Positions 21,563-30,627 of a DNA stretch of 41,039 nt are shown here, piece by piece. Source of the stretch: Winslowiella iniecta (lineage in GTDB: Bacteria > Pseudomonadota > Gammaproteobacteria > Enterobacterales > Enterobacteriaceae); NCBI RefSeq assembly GCF_001267535.1, contig NZ_JRXE01000037.1, positions 1 to 41,039 of the forward strand, written 5' to 3'. Position 1 is the stretch's first letter. The number at the start of each line of letters is the position of its first letter. Position numbers and translations under genes: made by a program. The notes beneath the pieces are model-generated. The model searched no databases. It was not told the DNA's origin and was given only the letters and a program-made list of their open reading frames with translations.

Positions 21563-21646
21563 TTTTGACTTTGCAGATGCGCAGGGCGGCTAAAGCCTGA
21601 TGCCACGGGCTTTTTGCGACAAGAATATTTTTTGGGAATTTTTGAC

Positions 21647-21673
21647 AAAAAAATCCCCGCCGCTGAGGCAGGG
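21647..21673 (-). terminator. Terminator of ygaM
   Basis: On the minus strand a 7-bp stem CCCTGCC/GGCGGGG (one G-T pair) is followed by a seven-base T-tract. It lies 24 bp after the ygaM stop codon. Confidence 0.88.
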
Positions 21674-21697
21674 ACAGTACAGGGGGGCAGAGGGGGG

Positions 21698-22012
21698 TTA
21701 GCGGCGGGAAGCCAGCAGGGCACCAATCACGATACCGACCGCAGTACCAATTCCCACGCCGTGCCATGGCTTATCATGGACATAGCTATCAACATGATCG
21801 CCAGCATCTTTCGCCGCCTGAGTCACACGATTACGGCCATTCAGTTTGGCGCGTGTCTCTTTTAACAGCGATTCAGCTTTACCGCGTGCGGAGTCAACCT
21901 CTTCCTTTGTTTTGCTGCCGTAAGATTTCAGCAGATCATCAAGCGTATCAGCCAGCAAAGAAACGTCCTGATTGATATCGGTATCATCATTTTTCGTCGT
22001 TCTGTTAAACAT
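21698..22012 (-). CDS. ygaM: YgaM, ElaB/YqjD-family tail-anchored protein (DUF883)
   Basis: A 104-residue protein with a charged helical body (SLLADTLDDLLKSYGSKTKEEVDSAR pattern, likely coiled coil) and one C-terminal transmembrane segment with the glycine-rich stretch GIGTAVGIVIGALLASRR. ElaB and YqjD paralogs tether inactive ribosomes to the inner membrane in stationary phase; the role of YgaM is inferred from them. It is slightly shorter than E. coli YgaM (109). It lies next to ygaC and nrdH, as in E. coli. Confidence 0.9.
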   Translation of the reverse strand: MFNRTTKNDDTDINQDVSLLADTLDDLLKSYGSKTKEEVDSARGKAESLLKETRAKLNGRNRVTQAAKDAGDHVDSYVHDKPWHGVGIGTAVGIVIGALLASRR

Positions 22013-22175
22013 TTTTCGCTCCCTTCGCGTTAATAACTAATACTCAGTGTAGACCATCATTACTCTGCGCAGTGGTTTTGACCCGGGATTGCCACCTTTA
22101 TGGATAATTCCGAATGCCCTGAGCGCGTGGCCTGATGTAAGGTTGCGGGGCTTTGAAAGACTAAGAGGATCGAGC

Positions 22176-22511
22176 ATGTATTTACGACCTGATGAGGTGG
22201 CACGCGTACTGGAGAAAGCCGGATTCGAGATGGATGCGGTCACACCCAAAACTTACGGATATCGTCGCGGTGAAAACTATGTTTACGTCAATCGCGAAGC
22301 ACGTATGGGTCGTACTGCATTGATTATTCATCCGACGCTGAAAGAGAAGAGCCAGAGCATTGCTGAACCGGCCTCGGAAATTAAAACCTGCGACCACTAT
22401 GTGCAGTTTCCGATGTATCTGGTCGGCGATACGCATGACCACTACGGCATTCCCCACGGTTTCAGTTCGCGTGCGGCGCTGGAGCGCTATCTCGACTGCC
22501 TGTTTGATTAA
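22176..22511 (+). CDS. ygaC: YgaC, DUF2002 family
   Basis: A small soluble protein of 111 residues, very close to E. coli YgaC (114). Conserved stretches are [34 protein letters not shown] and [18 protein letters not shown]. An upstream in-frame ATG at 22089 would add 29 residues with no match to the family. The ATG at 22176 follows AGAGGA and is chosen. Its function is not established. It is divergent from ygaM. Confidence 0.92.
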   Translation: MYLRPDEVARVLEKAGFEMDAVTPKTYGYRRGENYVYVNREARMGRTALIIHPTLKEKSQSIAEPASEIKTCDHYVQFPMYLVGDTHDHYGIPHGFSSRAALERYLDCLFD

Positions 22512-22589
22512 GCGCTGTTCCCCATCGGACAGGCCTGTCTGCTGGGGAAGTGCTTACCCGCCTGCCGTAATGGCTTACATTTTGCAACG

Positions 22590-22646
22590 TTGCATTCTGG
22601 CGATGCGCCCTGTATAACATTTTTCCATATAGCAGTTTAGACGTCC
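22590..22646 (+). promoter_or_regulatory. mmuPM promoter with probable MetJ operator
   Basis: TTGCAT (22590-22595) and TATAAC (22613-22618) are separated by 17 bp and form a good sigma-70 promoter. Just downstream, AGACGTCC at 22639-22646 matches 7 of 8 bases of the MetJ box AGACGTCT. The adjacent 8-mer AGCAGTTT (22631-22638) matches 5 of 8, giving the tandem arrangement MetJ needs. Repression by methionine/SAM is inferred and fits the mmuP-mmuM function. Confidence 0.65.
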
Positions 22647-22661
22647 ATATGGTTAAACACG

Positions 22662-24080
22662 ATGCAGTCAACTCAAGAAAATCTCCCCTCCGGCCAGTTT
22701 AAACGCACCATGAAAGCGCGCCATCTGGTGATGCTGTCACTGGGCGGCGTAATCGGCACCGGACTGTTTTTTAATACAGGCTATATCATTTCCACCACCG
22801 GCGCGGCGGGCACCCTGCTGGCGTATCTGATTGGCGCGCTGGTGGTGTATCTGGTAATGCTGTGCCTCGGCGAACTGTCGGTAGCCATGCCGGAGACCGG
22901 CGCTTTCCACGTCTATGCTGCCCGTTATCTCAGCCCGGCCACCGGCTATACCGTCGCCTGGCTCTACTGGCTGACGTGGACGGTGGCGCTGGGATCCAGC
23001 CTGACCGCCGCCGGTTTCTGTATGCAGTACTGGTTCCCGCAAACCCCGGTGTGGGTATGGTGCCTGCTGTTCTGCGTGATTATCTTTTTGCTGAATGTCG
23101 TGTCATCGCGCTTCTTTGCCGAAGGGGAATTCTGGTTCTCGATTATCAAAGTGGTGACGATTCTGGCGTTTATCATTCTCGGTGCTGGCGCGATGTTTGG
23201 CTTTATCCCGATGAAAGATGGCTCCAGTGCGCCGTTCCTGCACAATCTGACCGCTTCTGGCTGGCTGCCGCATGGCGGGCTGCCGATTCTGATGACCATG
23301 GTGGCAGTCAACTTTGCTTTTTCCGGCACTGAGCTTATCGGCATTGCCGCCGGTGAAACGGAAAATCCGCATAAAGTGGTGCCCATGGCGATCCGCACGA
23401 CTGTGGCACGGCTGGTGATTTTCTTTATTGGTACCGTATTTGTGCTGGCGGCGCTGATCCCGATGGAGCAGGCTGGCATCGTTAAAAGCCCGTTTGTACT
23501 GGTATTTGAAAAAATTGGTATTCCGTATGCAGCCGATATTTTCAACTTTGTGATTCTGACGGCGATTCTGTCGGCGGCCAACTCGGGTCTGTATGCGTCG
23601 GGGCGGATGCTGTGGTCACTGTCGAATGAGCGCACGCTGCCGCGCTGTTTTTCGCGCATGACCAAACGCGGTATTCCGCTGGTGGCGATTTCGGTCAGTA
23701 TGCTTGGCGGCCTGCTGGCGCTGTTCTCCAGCGTTATCGCGCCCGATACGGTGTTTGTTGCGCTGTCCGCGATTTCCGGTTTTGCCGTGGTGGCCGTCTG
23801 GCTGAGTATCTGCGCCTCGCACTACGCTTTCCGTCGCCATCATCTGCGTTCAGGATTGCCGCTGTCCGACCTGAAATATCGCGCGCCGTGGTTCCCGCTG
23901 ACGCCGGTTGTCGGTTTCGTACTCTGTTTACTGGCCTGCATTGGGCTGGCATTCGACCCTGAACAACGCATTGCGTTATGGTGTGGCCTGCCATTCGTTG
24001 CCATCTGCTATGGCGCGTACTATTTTACTCAATTGCTGAAAAAGCGTGAACTTGCTAAGGAAGCCGAACATGTCGCTTAA
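22662..24080 (+). CDS. mmuP: S-methylmethionine permease (APC family)
   Basis: An amino-acid permease of 472 residues with about 12 transmembrane segments. It has the APC signatures [17 protein letters not shown] (TM1), [21 protein letters not shown] (TM6) and [20 protein letters not shown]. It is similar along its length to E. coli MmuP but clearly diverged, closer to general amino-acid permeases in some loops. The assignment to S-methylmethionine rests on the 11-bp overlap with mmuM and the MetJ-like site upstream. The ATG at 22662 starts [15 protein letters not shown]. Confidence 0.85.
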   Translation: MQSTQENLPSGQFKRTMKARHLVMLSLGGVIGTGLFFNTGYIISTTGAAGTLLAYLIGALVVYLVMLCLGELSVAMPETGAFHVYAARYLSPATGYTVAWLYWLTWTVALGSSLTAAGFCMQYWFPQTPVWVWCLLFCVIIFLLNVVSSRFFAEGEFWFSIIKVVTILAFIILGAGAMFGFIPMKDGSSAPFLHNLTASGWLPHGGLPILMTMVAVNFAFSGTELIGIAAGETENPHKVVPMAIRTTVARLVIFFIGTVFVLAALIPMEQAGIVKSPFVLVFEKIGIPYAADIFNFVILTAILSAANSGLYASGRMLWSLSNERTLPRCFSRMTKRGIPLVAISVSMLGGLLALFSSVIAPDTVFVALSAISGFAVVAVWLSICASHYAFRRHHLRSGLPLSDLKYRAPWFPLTPVVGFVLCLLACIGLAFDPEQRIALWCGLPFVAICYGAYYFTQLLKKRELAKEAEHVA

Positions 24081-25002
24081 TAATCCCGTTGCTGAAATCC
24101 TGAAGCATCATGCCACTCTGGTGCTTGATGGTGCGCTGGCCACTGAGCTGGAAGCGCGCGGCTGCGATCTGGCCGACAGCCTGTGGTCGGCTAAAGTGCT
24201 GATGGAAAATCCTGAGCTGATTTATCAGGTTCACTACGATTATTTCAACGCCGGGGCGCAGTGTGCGATCACCGCCAGCTATCAGGCGACGCCGCAGGGC
24301 TTTGCCACGCGTGGGCTGGATGCCGCGCAGTCGCAGGCACTGATTCGCCGCAGCGTCGAACTGGCCGCACGGGCGCGTGCTGACTATCTGGCTCAGCATC
24401 CGCAACGTGAAAAATTACTGATTGCCGGTTCGGTCGGGCCCTATGGCGCTTACCTGGCCGACGGCTCCGAATATCGCGGTGATTATCAGTTGCCGCAGGC
24501 TGAAATGATGGATTTCCACCGCCCGCGCATTGCGACGCTGGTGGCGGCGGGCGTTGATCTGCTGGCTTGCGAAACGCTGCCGTCATTCACTGAAATTAAG
24601 GCGCTGGTGGCGCTGCTACAGGAATTCCCGTCAACCCCGGCGTGGTTCTCCTTCACCCTGCGTGACAGCGAGCATCTTAGCGACGGCACGCCGTTATCTG
24701 CTGTGGTGGCGTTGCTGGCCGCTTCGCCGCAAGTGGTGGCAATGGGTATCAACTGTATTGCGCTGGAGAGTGTCACTGCCGCGCTTCACACCCTGAACGC
24801 ACTGACCGCCTTGCCGCTGGTGGTCTACCCCAACTCCGGTGAACATTATGATGCGAGCAGCAAAACCTGGAGCAACGACGCCGACGGCTGTTCGTTAAGC
24901 GATAAATTGCCGCAGTGGCAAGCCGCTGGCGCAAAACTGATTGGGGGCTGCTGCCGCACCACACCGGCGGATATCGCCGCCATCGTAAAATGCTGCTATT
25001 AA
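24070..25002 (+). CDS. mmuM: Homocysteine S-methyltransferase
   Basis: Transfers a methyl group from S-methylmethionine to homocysteine, giving two methionines. The 310-residue product equals E. coli MmuM in length and is very similar. Zinc-binding cysteines are in MGINCIAL and [13 protein letters not shown], with the family motifs [16 protein letters not shown] and [15 protein letters not shown]. The ATG at 24070 overlaps the mmuP end by 11 bp and follows AAGGAAG. An in-frame upstream start at 24046 lies inside mmuP and is rejected. Confidence 0.95.
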   Translation: MSLNNPVAEILKHHATLVLDGALATELEARGCDLADSLWSAKVLMENPELIYQVHYDYFNAGAQCAITASYQATPQGFATRGLDAAQSQALIRRSVELAARARADYLAQHPQREKLLIAGSVGPYGAYLADGSEYRGDYQLPQAEMMDFHRPRIATLVAAGVDLLACETLPSFTEIKALVALLQEFPSTPAWFSFTLRDSEHLSDGTPLSAVVALLAASPQVVAMGINCIALESVTAALHTLNALTALPLVVYPNSGEHYDASSKTWSNDADGCSLSDKLPQWQAAGAKLIGGCCRTTPADIAAIVKCCY

Positions 25003-25030
25003 AGATAACCCACTGAAAATTTGCGTTATT

Positions 25031-25051
25031 ACGCCTGGCTATACCGGGCGT
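25031..25051 (+). terminator. Hairpin after mmuM
   Basis: An 8-bp stem ACGCCTGG/CCGGGCGT (one G-T pair) with a 5-base loop lies 28 bp beyond the mmuM stop. No T-run follows, so it may be a weak or Rho-assisted terminator or an mRNA-end stabiliser. Confidence 0.4.
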
Positions 25052-25113
25052 GAGTAATGAAAAGCCAGCGCCTGGCGTTTAGACTAACGGCATAATTTAT
25101 TGATTCAGGAAGC

Positions 25114-25536
25114 ATGATGAAATCGATTCTGCTGGCACTGGTTTCGCTGGTGATGCTGAGCGGTTGCGCCACAATAGTCGGTGATGACGCGCAGGCAGTA
25201 CATATTGATTCACGTCCACAGGGTGCCAGCTTTGTGGTGCAGGATGAAACCGGACGCGCGGTGGCGCAGGGCAGGACACCACAAACCGTGATGCTGGAGA
25301 AATCGGACGGCAGTTATTTCGGCAAAAAGCAGTTCCGGATCATGCTGGAAGCGCCAGGTTATGTGCCGCAAACGCTGGCGCTGAAACAGCATGTCAGCCT
25401 GTGGTACAGCCTCGGCAATATCCCGCTCGGTGGCTTTATTGGCTGGCTGCTGGTCGATCCTTTCCATGGCGGCATGTACTACATTGAGCCGCAAGCAGTG
25501 CAGCCGATCATGAATCCGGTCGGTGCACGCAGCTAG
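25114..25536 (+). CDS. Small outer-membrane-type lipoprotein of unknown function
   Basis: A 140-residue protein with a signal peptide ending in the lipobox LSGC, so lipidation at that cysteine is expected. The mature part has a PEGA-like pattern (VHIDSRPQGASFVVQDETG, GRTPQTVMLEK, LEAPGYVPQ). It ends with a hydrophobic stretch around GNIPLGGFIGWLLVDPFHGGMYY, typical of a family of conserved hypothetical proteobacterial lipoproteins. Two adjacent ATGs (25114 and 25117) follow CAGGAAG; the second has better spacing. No function can be assigned. Confidence 0.8.
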   Translation: MMKSILLALVSLVMLSGCATIVGDDAQAVHIDSRPQGASFVVQDETGRAVAQGRTPQTVMLEKSDGSYFGKKQFRIMLEAPGYVPQTLALKQHVSLWYSLGNIPLGGFIGWLLVDPFHGGMYYIEPQAVQPIMNPVGARS

Positions 25537-25628
25537 GGGGCTGATGGTGTAGTGTTGCATCTTTGTCATGGGCGGCGAGAACGCCGACCCTGCAAATATA
25601 TGTTATTGCTGTGATTTTTCTGTGCGAC

Positions 25629-26186
25629 TTACTGTGCGGTGGGCTTAACCATCGAGCCTTGGGTTTTGTATTTTGCCAGATACTGTTGCTGGAAAATGCA
25701 CATGCGGATGGTGTTGCGGTATTCGCCATTAATAAAGAACTCGTGGATCAGTTCCCCTTCAATATCAAATCCCAGCTTGGTGTAGATATGGATCGCTTTT
25801 TCATTCTCTTTATCGACAATCAGATAGAGTTTATAGAGATTGAGCACCGAAAAACCATAATCCATCGCCAGTTTTGCCGCCTGACTGGCTAAGCCTTTTC
25901 CCTGATGTGACGGGTCGATAATAATCTGAAATTCTGCGCGTCGGTGGATATGGTTAATCTCGACCAGCTCAACCAGTCCAACTTTCACTCCGCTGTGTTC
26001 GACCACAAAACGGCGCTCGCTCTGGTCGTGAATGTGCTTGTCATAGAGGTCTGACAGCTCAACGAAAGCTTCATACGGCTCTTCAAACCAGTAGCGCATC
26101 ACGCTGGCATTGTTATCCAGTTGATGAACGAAATGGAGATCTTCGCGCTCCAGCGGGCGTAGTTTAACCGCAGTATTGGTGACCAT
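25629..26186 (-). CDS. speG: Spermidine N1-acetyltransferase SpeG (GNAT)
   Basis: Acetylates spermidine and spermine with acetyl-CoA, relieving polyamine excess. The 185-residue product is nearly identical to E. coli SpeG (186). It has the allosteric-site region [17 protein letters not shown], the acetyl-CoA loop [11 protein letters not shown], and the C-terminal [17 protein letters not shown] and [10 protein letters not shown]. It begins 32 bp after the AEC permease stop on the same strand, so readthrough from the upstream cluster is possible. Confidence 0.96.
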   Translation of the reverse strand: MVTNTAVKLRPLEREDLHFVHQLDNNASVMRYWFEEPYEAFVELSDLYDKHIHDQSERRFVVEHSGVKVGLVELVEINHIHRRAEFQIIIDPSHQGKGLASQAAKLAMDYGFSVLNLYKLYLIVDKENEKAIHIYTKLGFDIEGELIHEFFINGEYRNTIRMCIFQQQYLAKYKTQGSMVKPTAQ

Positions 26187-26218
26187 TCTGGCATCCTTGT
26201 TATGCTGATTTGCCCGGA

Positions 26219-27214
26219 TTATAGCGCTAAACCCCCGACCAGAGGCAAATTGGCGGTGTCGCCCGCAAATAACTGCAGAATAAGCGGCAAAGTGAACAGC
26301 GCCATCAGCAGTGAGATAATAATCGCCAGTGAGACCACTTGCTGATTACTGCCATACTTACTGGCGAACACATAGACCCCGGCACCAATCGGCTGTGCAG
26401 CCATGACCACCGCGGCAATTAACCAGATATTGTCAGACCGCAGACCAAAGACTAGCATGGCGACCAGCAGGGTGATCGCTGGCTGTATCAGCAGTTTTAG
26501 CAGCACCATCGGTGCAACCAGCCTGAGAACGCCGGGATTAATCTGTTGCCACAGATGGCAGCGGGCCAGCCCTAAACCCAGAGCAAATAATGCCGTCGGA
26601 CCCGCAGCATTGCCAAGAAAATGGCAAAAGCTGACCAGAAAGGCGGGTAGCGGCAGGTCAAAAATCACGAATATCATCCCGGCAATGACCGACAACGTCA
26701 GCGGGTTGGTCAGCGTCACGCGCAGCGCTTTGAACAGGCTTTGCCGGGCTGAAAGGCGGGTTCCATTCGCAGTAGCAGAACAGAGATCGTGACTAATAAT
26801 TACCGCCATCATCGCCGGAATGTTATGCAGAATGGTGGCAATTGCCGCAGGCAGCGCGGCTGATTCGCCAAATACTGCCAGGAGAATCGGCACCCCCATA
26901 TATCCAGTGGTACCATAACAGGCGCCCATACTGAGGATCGCGCTTTGCGGCAGATCAATCCGCTGGGCTTTTGCGATATAGCTGGCGATAATATAGACCA
27001 CCACGATGCCCGAGAGAGTGGCGATAATAAAGCCGGGTTGATTGAGATCGCTGCTGTCTGCACGTGCAATAGCGAGAAACAGCAGGGCAGGCAGCGCCAC
27101 ATACAATACATAGTCGTTGATAAGTTTATCTGCCGCAGTGCTCTGCGCGTATTTACGACCAAACAGATAACCGATCATTATCACCATAAATATCGGGGCA
27201 ACGATAATAAACAT
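26219..27214 (-). CDS. AEC (auxin efflux carrier)-family permease
   Basis: A 331-residue membrane protein with about ten hydrophobic segments in two halves. The N-terminus [20 protein letters not shown] and the motif [18 protein letters not shown] are typical of the AEC family, which exports or exchanges small organic acids and amino-acid-like compounds (MdcF-type malonate carriers, for example). [15 protein letters not shown] is the half-helix crossover motif. The ATG follows GAGGG. It lies 42 bp downstream of the DRE-TIM enzyme gene on the same strand, so it may be the last gene of that operon and carry its product. The substrate is unknown. Confidence 0.8.
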   Translation of the reverse strand: MFIIVAPIFMVIMIGYLFGRKYAQSTAADKLINDYVLYVALPALLFLAIARADSSDLNQPGFIIATLSGIVVVYIIASYIAKAQRIDLPQSAILSMGACYGTTGYMGVPILLAVFGESAALPAAIATILHNIPAMMAVIISHDLCSATANGTRLSARQSLFKALRVTLTNPLTLSVIAGMIFVIFDLPLPAFLVSFCHFLGNAAGPTALFALGLGLARCHLWQQINPGVLRLVAPMVLLKLLIQPAITLLVAMLVFGLRSDNIWLIAAVVMAAQPIGAGVYVFASKYGSNQQVVSLAIIISLLMALFTLPLILQLFAGDTANLPLVGGLAL

Positions 27215-27256
27215 GCTATTCCCTCATTTTATACGCAGAAAGACGCAGTGTATGTT

Positions 27257-28486
27257 TTAACTCATTAGATCTTTGAGAATTTTTTTCAGGTCGTCACTGT
27301 ACAGAATATCTGTCCTGTAAAACTTCTTAATGGATTCTTTAATTTTTTCGTATTCCTTTCTTTTTCTGGTAGCGGTGTTATTTAGCTCCACTTCAAGCTT
27401 GTGCTTAAATTTTTCAATAAGTAAGGTTTCTTGTTTATCGTCTGGCATGCATTCGTCGACTATTATTTTTCTGATAGTTTCATCATGTAAACCCACGTCA
27501 TTAAGAAAATAAAGGTCATTTCCCGTCACGCCCAGATAGGAAGGAATATTAGCGACCCCCATATTCTGTTGTTCAACCATATAACCACTGACAGGCCGAT
27601 AAAGGTCAGGCACGGAAAGAAAAGTACTTTCTGTTAAACATGCGGCAGTCAGCACTTTCTTACTGTCAAAGTACTTTCCTTTAATGGTAATTTTCTTTTC
27701 TTTGAAAATATAATCCAGGATTTCAATTGCGGGCAAACCTGAGCGATTTCCAGTCCCTGCAAATCCCCCTTCAATCAGATTAAATCCATTGTAAATTGAT
27801 GTCAGCGCGTTCTGAATCCCCAAGCCACGATCATTATGCGCGTGCAAACAGAAGTTTAATGCGGGATAGTCGTAACGGAGATTAGCTGCAAGGATGGTGA
27901 CCATCTCCGGATAAAGTGTGCCAAGTGAATCATTTATGCGAACGATATCTATGCCGGCCGCAACGGCACGATTAATTTCTTCGGTGATTCTGTGATAAGT
28001 TGTCTCATCAACACCTGAGTTGAAATTATTGAGCAAACTTACACGAAAGCTATCAAATCCCCATGCACGCAAAGTCTCAGCCGTTTTTTCGAAGATATTT
28101 TTATTGGCCAGGTAGGAAATCATGCCGAAACTTATTGTGATATGTTTTTTCAGATGCCTCGGAAATTTTTTGAACTGTGGCAGAATAGGTTGATGACAAT
28201 TTAGCAGCATAATAAATGAAAATCGCAGGTCAGGTGCCAGACGATTTTGCTGTTCCAGTTGATTAAGTATGCGGAATAAGTCCTCAGGATCTTGAGGTCC
28301 GGAGCCATAAACAATATCCTTTATGCCCGTATCCATAATAGCATTTACCAAAGCGGACTTTTCTTCCGCTGGCACTGAGAATGGGCATCTTTCCGCACCT
28401 TCTCTTAGTGTTTCATCTAAAAAACAATCTATTGAAAAGTGATCAAATCTGGGAGTATGTGATCGGGGTATTGTTAATAAAGGCAT
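27257..28486 (-). CDS. DRE-TIM metallolyase (homocitrate/2-isopropylmalate synthase superfamily), atypical
   Basis: A 409-residue protein of the HMGL-like superfamily, whose members join an acyl-CoA to a 2-oxo acid or do the reverse aldol cleavage. The DRE motif is DETLREG (D24, R28, E29). The metal-binding HxH is in LHAHNDRG (H215, H217). The glycine loop is GTGNRSGL instead of the usual GxGER-N of isopropylmalate and homocitrate synthases. The C-terminal ~130 residues are Lys/Glu-rich and unlike the LeuA regulatory domain. The ATG at 28486 follows AAGAGGA; a TTG at 28537 is less likely. The gene is visibly AT-rich beside its backbone. The substrate cannot be named; 2-phosphonomethylmalate synthase-like activity is one possibility given the neighbours. 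Confidence 0.8.
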   Translation of the reverse strand: MPLLTIPRSHTPRFDHFSIDCFLDETLREGAERCPFSVPAEEKSALVNAIMDTGIKDIVYGSGPQDPEDLFRILNQLEQQNRLAPDLRFSFIMLLNCHQPILPQFKKFPRHLKKHITISFGMISYLANKNIFEKTAETLRAWGFDSFRVSLLNNFNSGVDETTYHRITEEINRAVAAGIDIVRINDSLGTLYPEMVTILAANLRYDYPALNFCLHAHNDRGLGIQNALTSIYNGFNLIEGGFAGTGNRSGLPAIEILDYIFKEKKITIKGKYFDSKKVLTAACLTESTFLSVPDLYRPVSGYMVEQQNMGVANIPSYLGVTGNDLYFLNDVGLHDETIRKIIVDECMPDDKQETLLIEKFKHKLEVELNNTATRKRKEYEKIKESIKKFYRTDILYSDDLKKILKDLMS

Positions 28487-28656
28487 GGCGACTTTCCTCT
28501 TATCCAGTGGGTTTTGCGCGTCAACAGTCAGCGCCAACCCTATTCACGGTTAGCTAAATATTTGCAGCGTTTGTGGCCTGAATCGCTTAATGCTTGACTC
28601 AGACCGGATTAATTTTATCTTCAGCAGGCTATTATTTTCATCGGCAGAGCAGGCGT

Positions 28657-29343
28657 TTAAGAATTAACAATTTCCTCTGCCAACAGGCTGGCGCGCCGTA
28701 GCTCCTCCAGGTTATCAATTCTGATCCACGGCCGACCTGCCGTATCAATATAAGTGGTGGAAAACAACATAAAAGCACGCTGTAAAATCTTATACAGTTG
28801 AATTTCTCCTTCGTAAGGCTGAATCGCCAGCTGCTCAACGACAAACTGGCGCGCGGCAGCACCCAGCTTCACCAGCGCAATAAATCCACCACAGATACCG
28901 TTTTGCTGCGGCGTAAGCTGCCAGGCGTTTGCACCAATCCCCTGGCAGGCTGAGTCCATAGCAACGCAAATCTCGTCCGGATGGTTGTTAACCTCTTTTA
29001 ACAGCGAGGAGGGTATCAGCAGGTCGCCTTCGTAATAGATTACCGGCCCGTCGTCCTGATGCAGCGCCAGCCAGGCACTCCAGTCAAGATTAAATGAGTG
29101 ATAGAGAGGATTGTTTAACAGCGAAAAGTGGCTGTTTTGTAGTGATTCGAACAGCACTCTGGAAAGCTCGACTGCACCATGGCCGAGAACAAAGGTTTTA
29201 TGGCCTATGCCTGCCCGCTCAAAAGTGCTGAGCTGGTAATCAATAATTCTGCGCTTATCCAGCTGTAAACAGGCTTTATGGTGTAACGTCGTTAACGGCA
29301 TCAGGCGGCGTCCGGTTCCTGCCATCAGACATGCAAGGCGCAT
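28657..29343 (-). CDS. Nucleotidyltransferase-fold protein (phosphocholine/phosphonate cytidylyltransferase-like)
   Basis: A 228-residue single-domain NTP-transferase. The N-terminal nucleotide-binding motif is LMAGTGRRLMPLT with lysine K23 (HHKACLQL). A metal-binding aspartate is expected in YYEGD (D107), and the C-terminal WIRIDNLEELRRA resembles the family's 'IDT-EDL--A' ending. NNPLYHSFNLDWSAWLAL parallels a stretch in LicC/PntC-type cytidylyltransferases that act on phosphocholine or 2-aminoethylphosphonate. The predicted role is activation of a small phosphate or phosphonate metabolite as a CMP derivative; this is inference. The ATG at 29343 follows AAGGAGA. The aminotransferase gene ends 80 bp upstream. 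Confidence 0.75.
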   Translation of the reverse strand: MRLACLMAGTGRRLMPLTTLHHKACLQLDKRRIIDYQLSTFERAGIGHKTFVLGHGAVELSRVLFESLQNSHFSLLNNPLYHSFNLDWSAWLALHQDDGPVIYYEGDLLIPSSLLKEVNNHPDEICVAMDSACQGIGANAWQLTPQQNGICGGFIALVKLGAAARQFVVEQLAIQPYEGEIQLYKILQRAFMLFSTTYIDTAGRPWIRIDNLEELRRASLLAEEIVNS

Positions 29344-29362
29344 AATTGATCTCCTTTTCAGC

Positions 29363-29385
29363 GGCGTGGATACAGCAGCCACGCC
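29363..29385 (-). other. mRNA hairpin between the aminotransferase and nucleotidyltransferase genes
   Basis: A perfect 7-bp stem GGCGTGG/CCACGCC with a 9-base loop lies just upstream of the ribosome-binding site of the nucleotidyltransferase. No T-run follows on the minus strand, so it is not a standard terminator. It may affect mRNA processing or translation. Confidence 0.4.
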
Positions 29386-29423
29386 CGTTTATAAACCTTG
29401 GGAGAGATTAACCCGAGGGTAAC

Positions 29424-30563
29424 TCACTGAGGGTGGACTCGCTGCACTCGGGCCAGGTCGCGAAAGGCGGCCACCAGACTGTCGATATCGGTAAGACTGA
29501 ATTCACCCATCACACTAATCCGGAATGACCTCGGTTCTTCACCGGGTGTGACACGCAATGCCAGCTGGCGCTGGCGTATGCACTCGTTTAGCTGACCGAT
29601 ATCAAATTGCTGCCCACCGCGTGCGGCCAGCGTAACTAACAATGGCGCACAGTATTGCGGCTCAATGCATGGCCTGAACCCCAACGCAGCCATTCCTTTC
29701 AACAGATGAATCATGCGCTGGCAATACAACTGATAGCGCGCTTCCCGGCCGCCTTGCTGCAGGTAGCGCTCTATCGCCTGATGCAACCCCTCCATCATCG
29801 ACAGGCAGGGCGAGATACGCCACTGTCCCTGTTGCTCCAGTGCGCGATGTTGCGCTTTAAGGTCGAGGCTATAGGTGCGTGGTGGCGTCCGCTGTGCCAG
29901 TTCGCTTTTGCATACCAACACAAAGGCGATACCCGGCGGTGCATGCAGGCATTTATTGGAAGAGAGTGCGACAGCGGCCAGGGATGGAGCCGTGTAATTG
30001 AGGGGAAGTGCGCCAAACGTATACACTGCATCGACCATCAGGCGACAGCCATGCACCCCTGCCAGTTGCGCCAGGCCGTCAATATCGTTCTTCACCCCGT
30101 GCAGCTTCTCAAAATGCGCTGCAGCGATGTGGGTAATCGAGCGATCCTGTTCCAGTGCCAGGGCTACCTGATTCAGTTCAATGCCGCGCCGGGGATCAAA
30201 ATGCAATACCGAATGGCGGATATGATAGATATGGCAAATCTCTGCCATACGGTAGCCGTAACTACCATTCTCAACGATTAACAGATGGTCGGTGGCGGTC
30301 AGCAGTGAGCAAAGCATCGCTTCTACGGCAAAGCTATCGCTACCCTGCAGTGGAATTGCACTCCAGTGTCTGTTGCAGCCGGCGATCTGCAATAAGGCTT
30401 TGCGCAATGAGGTACTTAAGCTTCTGAGGTAATTTAGATTTTTACACGTCATCGGAATAGGTGACGCGGAATTTATCTGTGGACTGTGTTGCTCCGGATA
30501 ATTATCCCTGTTATTCGGAACCACGGTAAGATTGCTCTGTTGGGAACATCCCTGAATATTCAT
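29424..30563 (-). CDS. Class V PLP aminotransferase, PhnW (2-aminoethylphosphonate--pyruvate transaminase)-like
   Basis: A 379-residue fold-type I aminotransferase. The PhnW hallmarks are clear: IPLQGSDSFAVEAML (residues 69-84, cofactor-phosphate region), HFEKLHGVKNDIDGL, the pyridine aspartate in MVDAVYTFGALPL (D178), and the Schiff-base lysine in SSNKCLHAPPGIAFVL (K204). Known PhnW interconverts 2-aminoethylphosphonate and phosphonoacetaldehyde. Here the first ~45 residues are Asn/Gln/Ser-rich and lack the usual TPGP motif, so substrate binding may differ. No strong ribosome site supports the ATG at 30563; the next ATG (30452) has none either. A perfect -10 lies just upstream, so the gene probably starts its own transcript. 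Confidence 0.85.
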   Translation of the reverse strand: MNIQGCSQQSNLTVVPNNRDNYPEQHSPQINSASPIPMTCKNLNYLRSLSTSLRKALLQIAGCNRHWSAIPLQGSDSFAVEAMLCSLLTATDHLLIVENGSYGYRMAEICHIYHIRHSVLHFDPRRGIELNQVALALEQDRSITHIAAAHFEKLHGVKNDIDGLAQLAGVHGCRLMVDAVYTFGALPLNYTAPSLAAVALSSNKCLHAPPGIAFVLVCKSELAQRTPPRTYSLDLKAQHRALEQQGQWRISPCLSMMEGLHQAIERYLQQGGREARYQLYCQRMIHLLKGMAALGFRPCIEPQYCAPLLVTLAARGGQQFDIGQLNECIRQRQLALRVTPGEEPRSFRISVMGEFSLTDIDSLVAAFRDLARVQRVHPQ

Positions 30564-30599
30564 GAGTCCATTCTCAGTTGTCGTGTTGCAGGCGAAAGT

Positions 30600-30627
30600 G
30601 GGCCTGATCCGCAGGCCCGGGATTATA
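30600..30627 (-). promoter_or_regulatory. Candidate promoter and leader hairpin of the aminotransferase gene
   Basis: On the minus strand a perfect TATAAT (30622-30627) lacks a good -35. About where transcription would start there is a 7-bp perfect stem, GGGCCTG/CAGGCCC with a 5-base loop (30600-30618). The surrounding 30564-30868 gap between the HDO gene and this gene contains no other gene. Together with the terminator at 30730-30764 this suggests an independent unit: aminotransferase, nucleotidyltransferase, metallolyase, AEC permease. Confidence 0.5.

Noticed and set aside
21595-21616. Hairpin AAAGCC...GGCTTT with T-run upstream of nrdH
   Set aside because: The stem is short with a large loop, and no plus-strand gene precedes it; not strong enough to call a terminator.
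22964-23665. A 233-codon open frame on the minus strand
   Set aside because: It is antisense to the mmuP coding region, has no ribosome site and no recognisable domain; long antisense frames are common opposite GC-rich membrane-protein genes.
29655-30281. A 208-codon open frame on the plus strand
   Set aside because: It is opposite the aminotransferase gene, whose PLP motifs are intact, and its composition reads like a shadow translation.
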